Of a DNA stretch of 9,547 bases, positions 1 through 5,354 are shown piece after piece; within the stretch, counting starts at the first letter, position 1; each line of letters begins with the position of its first letter. The notes beneath the pieces were generated by a model, which made no database searches, was not told the DNA's origin, and saw only the letters and a list, made by a program, of their open reading frames with translations. This DNA is from an uncultured Faecalibacterium sp. (GTDB lineage: Bacteria; Bacillota; Clostridia; Oscillospirales; Ruminococcaceae): the NCBI GenBank assembly GCA_900765705.1, contig CAAFSR010000193.1, positions 1-9,547 of the forward strand, read 5' to 3'. Position numbers and translations under genes: made by a program.

Positions 1-1382
1 GGTGGGGAAGAAATCTCTAATAGATATTCCACATTAGCCCGAACATTATGAAGTTCTTTCATATCATTTTTGGCCTGCTTATAGGCAGAATAGGCTTTCC
101 GTTTTTGTTCCAGAAGATCGGTGTATTCCTCCCGGAGAGATTTAACAGAGGGGAGCTTTTGGATTCCTAGCTCGTCAAAATGATTCTTTGCCGCCTGGTG
201 CAGCAGAATTTCAGCTTCATGTTCTGTTCGGAATTTTTTGCTGTACCCGGCTTTGCGATATTCTACATAGACAGCCCGCGTTTTCGCATAGTTTACGATC
301 TGCTTTTGTAGCTCGGCATTGGCGTTCATTCTTGACTCTAAATCTTTAATTTGAACGGATAAGGTATTGAAATTAGTGGTAGCGGCGTTGGCTTTTTCCA
401 GAAGATCCTCATAACCCATATCGCCATGTTCTTTTAAGTAGAGCACTGCCTGAGAAAGCTGCTTTAGGTTGAACACTTTTGCCCAACGCTCATAACCGGG
501 ACCTTTGCCGGAACGGATTGCAGCCTCTATATCTACCAGCAATCCAACTTTGGAAACCGGTTTTTTTGAAAAAGTATGGTGGGATTTTACTGTCCGTGTA
601 CCGGCAATTCGTTCTTTGATGGCCTGTTCTGTATAATCGCCTTTGAGCGTATCGCATCGGGTATAATTTTCTTGTCCCGGAACTCGGAACCGAAGATGTT
701 TTCTTTCACGGTTAACTTCAATCCCGGCAGCCTCCAGCTTCTTTAGAAGTTCCTCAAAATCTTTTGGCTTTTCCTCTAATGCAGCATCAATAGCAATGCG
801 TATCTGCTCCTGAAAGGAAGGCTGCTTTTTATTTCCCAGCCATGTGCCATAATGCTCCCGGCTGGGTTTCGGATTTTCTACAATCGAAAGTCCATGCTCC
901 AAACACAGCTTGTCATTCATTCGCCGGATTGCCCAGGTAGAACCCCAGAAGTTGCGAAATTTTTTCTGACAGTCCAGTGTAGTAGAGTTGATAATGATGT
1001 GATTATGGACATGGTGCTTATCCACATGGGTGCAGACAACAAAGGCATGGTTTCCTTTTGTGAGCTTCAGTGCCAGCTCCCTGCCGATCTGATTAGCTTC
1101 TTCTGGCGTAACTTCGCCGGGCTTAAATGCCTGACGGAGATGGTAGGCGATCACATCATCTGCACCCTGATTTCTGCCGGTCAGATTTGCATACTGTCGT
1201 TTGGACAGAAGAAACTCTGCATCAGCAAGCCGGGTATCACACTCATAGCCATAAATGAATTTTCCAAAATCGGTTTTCTGCGGATTTTCTACATAATCAA
1301 TAATATCTGAGATCGCAGTAGAGATATTCCGACCTTTTCCTACATGCAGAGGCATCAGTCTTGTGGTCGCTATTTTCGTCAC
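1..1382 (-). CDS. Relaxase/mobilization nuclease (MobA/VirD2-like, Tn1549 type), C-terminus cut by window edge
   Basis: Nicks one strand at oriT, stays covalently attached and pilots the strand into the recipient. About 460 codons are visible and no stop is reached. Numbering from the ATA at 1371-1373, the N-terminus reads (M)ATTRLMPLH and continues ISDIIDYVENP with the likely nucleophile Tyr27. The metal-binding motif HVDKHHVHNHIIIN (about 116-129) has the three histidines at 121, 123 and 125. From about residue 300 the protein is charged and probably helical or coiled-coil, as in the C-terminal half of this family. The start is uncertain. The longest canonical start is GTG at 1380-1382, but it overlaps the AAGGAGG sequence at 1382-1388. 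The position with ideal 8-nt spacing is ATA at 1371-1373. The next ATG, at 1353-1355, would remove the conserved N-terminus. An in-frame TAA at 1392-1394 rules out anything longer. The gene follows a strong terminator, so it is probably transcribed separately from mobC. The family call is firm; the start is not. Confidence 0.93.
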   Translation of the reverse strand, partial: MTKIATTRLMPLHVGKGRNISTAISDIIDYVENPQKTDFGKFIYGYECDTRLADAEFLLSKRQYANLTGRNQGADDVIAYHLRQAFKPGEVTPEEANQIGRELALKLTKGNHAFVVCTHVDKHHVHNHIIINSTTLDCQKKFRNFWGSTWAIRRMNDKLCLEHGLSIVENPKPSREHYGTWLGNKKQPSFQEQIRIAIDAALEEKPKDFEELLKKLEAAGIEVNRERKHLRFRVPGQENYTRCDTLKGDYTEQAIKERIAGTRTVKSHHTFSKKPVSKVGLLVDIEAAIRSGKGPGYERWAKVFNLKQLSQAVLYLKEHGDMGYEDLLEKANAATTNFNTLSVQIKDLESRMNANAELQKQIVNYAKTRAVYVEYRKAGYSKKFRTEHEAEILLHQAAKNHFDELGIQKLPSVKSLREEYTDLLEQKRKAYSAYKQAKNDMKELHNVRANVEYLLEISSP

Positions 1383-1388
1383 CTCCTT
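1382..1388 (-). promoter_or_regulatory. Shine-Dalgarno sequence that bears on the relaxase start
   Basis: On the minus strand this is AAGGAGG, followed by TGACGAAA and then ATA. Eight nucleotides separate the GG from the ATA at 1371-1373, which is normal spacing for a start codon. The GTG at 1380-1382 shares its first base with the motif and so has no useful spacing. Either a non-canonical ATA start is used, or initiation at GTG relies on a weaker upstream contact. Confidence 0.6.
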
Positions 1389-1422
1389 AACTTAATTCCA
1401 ATCAGAGAAGTTATAATTGCAG

Positions 1423-1452
1423 AAAAAGAGCGGGGCTGCCTATGCGCCCCGC
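1423..1452 (-). terminator. Rho-independent terminator after the CD1845-like gene
   Basis: On the minus strand GCGGGGC (1446-1452) pairs perfectly with GCCCCGC (1430-1436) across a 9-nt loop. This is followed by TC and then five T (1423-1427). It begins 10 nt after the stop of the small membrane protein gene and about 40 nt before the relaxase ribosome binding site. It should insulate the relaxase from upstream transcription. I found no convincing promoter between it and the relaxase. Confidence 0.85.
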
Positions 1453-1461
1453 CAAATCTGC

Positions 1462-1752
1462 TTAACCAAATATAAAATCCTTTAAGGCACTGTTTGCCCC
1501 GCCAATGATCCCTACCAGCCATGCAGCCGCCAGAGGCAGACCGTATGGACTGATAAGAAAGGCGATCATAAGCCATGCAAGACCCGGCAAAAATCCTGCG
1601 ACAAAGAACAGCACCAATGCCGCCAGAAAGATGATCCCAGAAAGAATCCCAAGTACCGCACCGGAAAGAACCACTAAAAATTTACATACCAGATAAAGAA
1701 TCCCCGTAACCAGCATAAAGGGAAGTGCCAGTAATTTACCTATCAAACGCAT
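1462..1752 (-). CDS. CD1845 family small membrane protein
   Basis: This 96-residue protein is almost entirely hydrophobic. It has about three membrane-spanning stretches (roughly residues 5-25, 28-55 and 58-85) and a short polar tail ending SALKDFIFG. The pattern MRLIGKLLALPF at the start and LISPYGLPLAAAWLVG near the end matches my recollection of the CD1845 family in clostridial conjugative elements, whose function is unknown. ATG at 1750-1752 is preceded at 8 nt by AAAGGAGG (1761-1768). The gene lies between mobC and the relaxase gene with terminators on both sides, so it may be monocistronic. A role at the membrane during transfer, or in entry exclusion, is inference only. Confidence 0.75.
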   Translation of the reverse strand: MRLIGKLLALPFMLVTGILYLVCKFLVVLSGAVLGILSGIIFLAALVLFFVAGFLPGLAWLMIAFLISPYGLPLAAAWLVGIIGGANSALKDFIFG

Positions 1753-1771
1753 ACGCTTTGCCTCCTTTCAG

Positions 1772-1787
1772 AAGGGCATCTGCCCTT
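1772..1787 (-). other. Hairpin just upstream of the CD1845-like gene's ribosome binding site
   Basis: AAGGGC (1782-1787 read on the minus strand) pairs perfectly with GCCCTT (1772-1777) around a 4-nt loop, AGAT. It ends 3 nt before the AAAGGAGG ribosome binding site. It has no T tract on the minus strand, so it is not a standard terminator. It may shape the 5' end of this mRNA, but no function can be shown from the sequence. Confidence 0.4.
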
Positions 1788-1809
1788 ATAAAAATTTTAC
1801 CGTGACGGC

Positions 1810-1830
1810 AAAAAGAAAGCAACGGCTTTC
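1810..1830 (-). terminator. Rho-independent terminator after mobC
   Basis: On the minus strand GAAAGC (1825-1830) pairs with GCTTTC (1815-1820) around a CGTT loop, directly followed by five T (1810-1814). It starts 7 nt after the mobC stop codon and would close the 210-aa/306-aa/232-aa/mobC block. The 6-bp stem has three G-C pairs, so termination may be partial. Confidence 0.7.
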
Positions 1831-1837
1831 CGGCTGT

Positions 1838-2182
1838 TTATGAAATGTTTGCAAATCCCCGGATCAGTTTGTCCATGCCATCCCAAAGGCTGTCCAGACG
1901 GGTGCGGATGTCATCTATATCTGCGGCATAAATATTGCCGGTCTCATTGGCCCGTCTGGTATATTGGTTTAAGTTATTGGAACAAATGCGGAGAAGCCGG
2001 ATCATTTCCTGAATATCTCCCATATCAAGGTGGATGATGTAACCGTCTACGGCCATCTTTCGCAGATATGCCGACAGGTTGGTAATGCCAAGTTCCGCCA
2101 TGCGTTCTTTTACCAGTTCGGCCTCCGCTTCGGACATGACAAATTCGACGCGGACGGATTTTTTGTTATGCCCGCCATTCAT
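1838..2182 (-). CDS. mobC: MobC-like relaxosome accessory protein
   Basis: This 114-residue protein resembles the MobC/NikA-like mobilization proteins. These bind near oriT and help the relaxase gain access to its nick site. The N-terminal part, KKSVRVEFVMSEAEAELVKERMAELGI, has the strand-helix pattern of a ribbon-helix-helix DNA-binding domain. SAYLRKMAVDGYII is the conserved second-helix stretch typical of MobC. Residues 60-75, LLRICSNNLNQYTRRANETG, fit the C-terminal MobC domain, where the N-N-L-N-Q core is characteristic. ATG at 2180-2182 overlaps the TGA of the preceding 232-aa gene by 4 bp, so translation is probably coupled. It is followed by a terminator and then, after one small gene, by the relaxase, which is the usual grouping in this element family. 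Confidence 0.88.
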   Translation of the reverse strand: MNGGHNKKSVRVEFVMSEAEAELVKERMAELGITNLSAYLRKMAVDGYIIHLDMGDIQEMIRLLRICSNNLNQYTRRANETGNIYAADIDDIRTRLDSLWDGMDKLIRGFANIS

Positions 2183-2877
2183 CGTTCCAACCCTCTTTTA
2201 TGAGATGAGACCTCCTGCGTCGAAACCGCCGTCTTTGCTCTTTTGAGTTTTTCCCGCAGGGTGGTCTTTTCCAGCTTATCAAGATATTCCTCCAGATTTC
2301 CGGCTGTCGCATGATAGCTGCGTTTGAGGCGTTCCCGTTTTAGAATTATCATCAGCTCCGGCTCATTTTCTGGCAGATAAGTCATTGTTTTAGGGGCTCC
2401 ATGCTCTGGCATAAGCCGGTTCATAAATTGTCTCCGTTCCTGATAGGGAATCGTGATAACATTTCCATCCTCAAAAGCAACGGCTACATTTCCGATTGGA
2501 CAGGTCAATTTTTTCATCCGTTCCACATGTTCTCTATAATTTAGCGGATAGAGATCGCCAAATATTTTTCCGTCCCTGACTTCTTTCAAAGAGATGGCAT
2601 AAGCCAAAACGGGATCATTTGTCTGCTCCTGGTAAAACCGCCACACTTTGTTTTCATGGCTGCCCTCCAGATAAACTTCCCGTTCGCGCAGGGTATAGGT
2701 TCCGCAAGGGCGTGACATCCAAAGAAGCTGTTTATCCTCTGAACGCTCTGACACAGCCAGTTTTGAGATCAGTTCCTTATCCAGGTCAAAGTCCTCTTTA
2801 TAATGTTGGGTATGAAGATCTACGATACGGGAAAGAGCACCCAAAAGATCTACATCCTCAAATCTTACCCCGGCCAT
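2179..2877 (-). CDS. Uncharacterised conjugative-element protein, 232 aa
   Basis: I do not recognise a named domain. The protein is soluble, with no signal peptide or membrane segment. Residues about 48-160 form the best-structured region, containing LLWMSRPCGTYTLREREVYL and later DPVLAYAISL and IFGDLYPLNYREHV. I recall similar MSRP-G-T...R---W--Y...P-LAYA arrangements in unnamed proteins of Tn1549-like elements, but cannot name the family. The last 60 residues are charged and helix-prone (EYLDKLEKTTLREKLKRAKT) and end -GLER. ATG at 2875-2877 shares its A with the TGA of the 306-aa gene (TGATG), and the stop overlaps mobC by 4 bp, so all three are probably co-translated. Its place next to mobC suggests a transfer or early-establishment role; that is inference. 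Confidence 0.85.
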   Translation of the reverse strand: MAGVRFEDVDLLGALSRIVDLHTQHYKEDFDLDKELISKLAVSERSEDKQLLWMSRPCGTYTLREREVYLEGSHENKVWRFYQEQTNDPVLAYAISLKEVRDGKIFGDLYPLNYREHVERMKKLTCPIGNVAVAFEDGNVITIPYQERRQFMNRLMPEHGAPKTMTYLPENEPELMIILKRERLKRSYHATAGNLEEYLDKLEKTTLREKLKRAKTAVSTQEVSSHKRGLER

Positions 2878-3797
2878 CAGCGTTCCCTTTCCGGCACCGG
2901 AGGGATCATCTGCCTTGCTTCATGCTCCGGTTTGTCTGCTTTCAAACGGTCCATCAAAGACGGCTTTGCTTCCGGCACCAGCTCCCGGATTTCTTCATCC
3001 GTCTGTCCGTCTGTCAGATCCGGGCGCACAGGAGGTTCGTTGTTCAGCCTGCCATCCAGCATATTGTAGTTGCCGGTCTGACCTTCCTCATAAAGTTCTG
3101 CATTGCGCAGATAACTCTCCGGCGCCTGAAATGGCTGTCCGGCAAACAGAATTTCTCTTTGGGTGGTAAACTGTGCAAGGACCCCATTTTGCAGTCTTGC
3201 AAATTCTTCATACTGGCGCAGGGTAAGCCCTCGTTCCAGCATTTCCGTCTGGGTATGCGCCCAGCCTTCTCCATAGAGAAAATAGTACATGTCGGGCTGA
3301 TCACAGACAAAACACAGGGAACCGTCCTGATTGTCATAGTAAGATGGCTGCATATTCTGGTAATGGCAGCGTTCCTCACGCCCCAAATACACACGGTTGT
3401 CCGCACCCAGCATAGCGACCATACCCGCGTAATTACTATGGACCGCAGAGCGGATTTCTACCAGCGGATCTGTTTGAGAAGGAATCTGTCTGCCCGGAAT
3501 CTCATTTTGTTTTTCCGCTGCATCATTTCTTGGTATCACTTCTTCATGGCTGCGTGCATCCAGCTCCGGTTGAGATGTTCCTTTCCGAACAGCACCGGGC
3601 TCCGGTTCTTTTTCTTTCACATAGTATCGGACATTTGCTGTCGTATGTTCGTTGGCTTCCTTTGCATAGTTTTCAGCAGCAGCTTTGGTATCAAACTCCA
3701 ACGGTTTTCCATTTTCCTTGCACCAGCTTTGTGCCGGTCCGAAAATAGAAGTGCTGCTTCGTACTGCCCATACACCATAGGTCCGTTTCTTTTCCAT
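2877..3797 (-). CDS. Uncharacterised conjugative-element protein, 306 aa, two-domain
   Basis: This gene encodes 306 residues with no membrane segments. A compact N-terminal module (about 1-62) contains YGVWAVRSSTSIFGPAQSWC and a following ENYAKEANE helix. A charged Pro/Glu-rich linker spans about 63-110. A second region (about 110-215) is rich in aromatics and contains MVAMLGADNRVYLG, CFVCDQPDMYYFLYGEGW and LTLRQYEEFARLQNGVLAQF. A disordered acidic and proline tail ends VPERER. ATG at 3795-3797 has a GGAGGG 7 nt upstream. The gene follows the 210-aa gene after a 13-nt gap and its stop is fused to the start of the 232-aa gene. I recall the N-terminal module recurring in proteins of related elements but cannot assign a function. 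The antisense frame across this region also stays open for a long way and should not be taken for a gene. Confidence 0.85.
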   Translation of the reverse strand: MEKKRTYGVWAVRSSTSIFGPAQSWCKENGKPLEFDTKAAAENYAKEANEHTTANVRYYVKEKEPEPGAVRKGTSQPELDARSHEEVIPRNDAAEKQNEIPGRQIPSQTDPLVEIRSAVHSNYAGMVAMLGADNRVYLGREERCHYQNMQPSYYDNQDGSLCFVCDQPDMYYFLYGEGWAHTQTEMLERGLTLRQYEEFARLQNGVLAQFTTQREILFAGQPFQAPESYLRNAELYEEGQTGNYNMLDGRLNNEPPVRPDLTDGQTDEEIRELVPEAKPSLMDRLKADKPEHEARQMIPPVPERER

Positions 3798-3810
3798 TCC
3801 GCATCCCTCC

Positions 3811-4443
3811 TTATCGTTCCTGCTGTTTGGAAGTTTGTTGCTTTTTTACCGGGTCTGCCGGTTTTGTTGCTTTTAGCTGCTGACGGAGAGAATTCTTATG
3901 CTCCGGTTCGGAATCTGTGATGTTGACATATTCGCCAATGATACAGAGCGCTTCTCCATAACTGCCGGAAACAAATACCCGATCAGACATTTCTTTTGCC
4001 TGTTCTTTCAAACCATGCTCCCGCAAAGTACGGGAAGCAATACCCAGCAGATTAAAAATGTTCCCATCTGCTCCGATCAGCGGACAATCCGGTTTATCTG
4101 CCAACGCTTCCGGTGTTTCTATAAATCCGCCTAAATAATTCGGCACAAAGTCCGACAGCCATGTGCCGCCATAGACTTCATGGGTCTGTAAACGCCACAG
4201 GGCAAGTTTTCCTATATCCAGTTTCACATCATCAAACGGGTAAAGCAGACAGGTCAGTTCGCCGTGCTGAAAAGCAGCCACATTCTCAAACTGACAGCCA
4301 TCTTTCAATATGCCTGCTTTTGTCAGCATTTCATTGATCCCGTCCACCCACTCTGTCAGATCCCCGCCACAGCCCTGTAAAATCAGTCCTTCCTTATCCG
4401 GCATGCGGCGAAGATCCTCCGCAGTAATCGTGTTGATATTCAA
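3811..4443 (-). CDS. Uncharacterised conjugative-element protein, 210 aa
   Basis: This 210-residue soluble protein contains GLILQGCGGDLTEWVDGINEMLT (about 19-41), LTCLLYPFDDVKLDIGKLALWRLQTHEVYGGTWLSD (about 64-99) and NIFNLLGIASRTLREHGLKEQAKEMSDRV (about 129-157), followed by SYGEALCIIGEYVNIT. The last segment is helical and looks like a protein-protein or nucleic-acid contact surface. I recall such sequences as conserved hypothetical proteins in Firmicutes mobile elements, but know no function. The start is TTG at 4441-4443, chosen because AGGAGG (4451-4456) lies 7 nt upstream and no nearby ATG has a ribosome binding site. It is the first gene after the inverted-repeat segment with its terminator-like hairpin, so expression may need readthrough or a promoter inside that segment. 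No convincing promoter was seen. Confidence 0.85.
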   Translation of the reverse strand: MNINTITAEDLRRMPDKEGLILQGCGGDLTEWVDGINEMLTKAGILKDGCQFENVAAFQHGELTCLLYPFDDVKLDIGKLALWRLQTHEVYGGTWLSDFVPNYLGGFIETPEALADKPDCPLIGADGNIFNLLGIASRTLREHGLKEQAKEMSDRVFVSGSYGEALCIIGEYVNITDSEPEHKNSLRQQLKATKPADPVKKQQTSKQQER

Positions 4444-4475
4444 AAAATCGCCTCCTATCGTTTTTGTTAAAATAT

Positions 4476-4600
4476 ATGTTTTGTCCGCAACTTAACCTCA
4501 TTTCAAAGCACCGGAGTATTCTTATACAGCTCCCTTGAAAACAGGTGCAAAAAGCCCTTGAAAATCAAGGACTTTTAAGGCTAAGTTGCGGACATATCAT
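4476..4600. repeat. Inverted-repeat-bounded segment, MITE-like (core 4482-4594)
   Basis: TGTCCGCAACTTA at 4482-4494 is repeated as its exact reverse complement at 4582-4594. Inward, the match continues to 17 bp with one mismatch (4482-4498 against 4578-4594). Outward, it reaches 23 bp with three mismatches (4476-4498 against 4578-4600). The interior is only about 80 bp, has no open reading frame of note, and holds a terminator-like hairpin plus a 10-bp direct repeat, CCCTTGAAAA (4532-4541 and 4555-4564). The right repeat runs over the stop codon of the Cys-rich VLP gene. Size and ends fit a miniature inverted-repeat element or a remnant of an insertion sequence, but I see no clear target-site duplication. 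Alternatives are a large regulatory stem or a recombination site. Confidence 0.6.
4549..4574 (-). terminator. Terminator-like hairpin inside the inverted-repeat segment
   Basis: On the minus strand AAGTCCTTGA (4565-4574) pairs with TCAAGGGCTT (4552-4561) around a 3-nt TTT loop. One U-G wobble occurs at 4571/4555, and T bases continue to 4549. In plus-strand RNA the same position would be a C-A mismatch, so the structure favours minus-strand transcription, that of the surrounding operon. It lies about 20 nt after the Cys-rich VLP gene and 105 nt before the 210-aa gene. It could end or attenuate the topB transcript. Confidence 0.6.
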
Positions 4601-4965
4601 GGTTGGTTTTGCCGCTTCCGGCGTTTGCGTTCCCGCTCGGATTTCCGTCTTGCATAGACCCGGCAGGCAGCGGAACAATATGCCTGGCTGGTTGTAGGAA
4701 GATATGCCTTTCCACACACAGGGCATATTTTCTGTCTCATGGAGGTGTCCTCGCCGGTAATGGCTGATTCCAGTGCTGCATCCACCGGCAGCACCGCTTT
4801 TTCAAAGTACCTGCAATAAGCACCGGTCCACCATTTATTCAGCATGTAACAAGGGCTGTCCAGAGGAAGGCAGATCTTATCCTGGGAGTCATAGTTGGCG
4901 CAAAGCTCCGTAACCAGCTTTCGGATCGTAGCCCGCTCCGAGCGGTTCAATTCTCTCTCCGCCAT
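4597..4965 (-). CDS. Cysteine-rich VLP domain protein
   Basis: This 122-residue protein matches the Cys_rich_VLP family, small putative zinc proteins common in Firmicutes conjugative elements. The N-terminal domain has cysteines at about 22, 32, 39 and 51 in the pattern LCANYD, CLPLD, CYML and YCRYF, followed by the signature KAVLP at about 56-60. A second cluster, CPVCGKAYLP with YCSAACRVYARR (Cys 81, 84, 97 and 101), looks like a treble-clef or zinc-ribbon finger. The tail is strongly basic (RKSERERKRRKRQNQP), which suggests nucleic-acid binding. ATG at 4963-4965 follows the previous stop by 5 nt. Its TGA (4597-4599) falls inside the right inverted repeat, so that segment touches the gene's end. 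The function is unknown; a DNA-binding role is inferred from charge and cysteines. Confidence 0.85.
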   Translation of the reverse strand: MAERELNRSERATIRKLVTELCANYDSQDKICLPLDSPCYMLNKWWTGAYCRYFEKAVLPVDAALESAITGEDTSMRQKICPVCGKAYLPTTSQAYCSAACRVYARRKSERERKRRKRQNQP

Positions 4966-4970
4966 AACGC

Positions 4971-5354
4971 CTACCTTTCCGGGGCTCTGCTTTGCCGACC
5001 GCTGGAAATTTCGGTTGTATCAGTAACATTCCTGGGCTGTGAAAGGGCATCGGCGATAGAGTTCCGCTTTTTCTGTTTTGGTTCATGGTAAATAAAAAGT
5101 TCATTTTTTCCTGGTACATACAACAATCCATTTTCTTCGCAGCGGAAAATATCACATTCTTTGTCTGTTGAAACGGTATAAAAGTCTTTGTAATCATAAG
5201 GTGCTTTTTGCCGATCCTGATAGGTACACAGCCCTAAGTTGGGGTCACTTGCCAGCCGTTTCGATATGGCGAAAAAGTCGCCTTCTTTTTTGTGAAATTT
5301 TCGTATGGGCGTGAAGTGATAACCGCCATATTCAAAGGTTTTTCGATCGCTCAT
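4971..5354 (-). CDS. Uncharacterised conjugative-element protein, 127 aa
   Basis: This 127-residue protein has a compact aromatic-rich region (about 5-95) containing YGGYHFTPIRKF, LGLCTYQDRQKAPYDYKDFYTVSTD, CDIFRCEENGLLYVPGKNELFIYHEP. After that comes a polar, probably disordered tail ending SRAPER. There is no signal peptide or membrane segment. I recall proteins with this layout next to topoisomerase III genes in clostridial elements, but they have no known function. ATG at 5352-5354 overlaps the topB stop by 4 bp (ATGA), so translation is probably coupled to topB. A 5-nt gap separates it from the Cys-rich VLP gene. Confidence 0.82.
   Translation of the reverse strand: MSDRKTFEYGGYHFTPIRKFHKKEGDFFAISKRLASDPNLGLCTYQDRQKAPYDYKDFYTVSTDKECDIFRCEENGLLYVPGKNELFIYHEPKQKKRNSIADALSQPRNVTDTTEISSGRQSRAPER

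Noticed and set aside
852..1310. A 152-codon open frame on the plus strand
   Set aside because: It is antisense to the N-terminal half of the relaxase, whose HxH motif is unmistakable on the minus strand.
2619..3920. A 433-codon open frame on the plus strand
   Set aside because: It is antisense to the 232-aa and 306-aa genes and reaches into the 210-aa gene. Its translation is of low complexity for a protein, with no recognisable domain, and the minus-strand genes have ribosome binding sites and coupled junctions.
4482..4594. The inverted repeats as the ends of a full insertion sequence
   Set aside because: There is no transposase frame between them and only about 80 bp of interior, so at most it is a miniature or remnant element.
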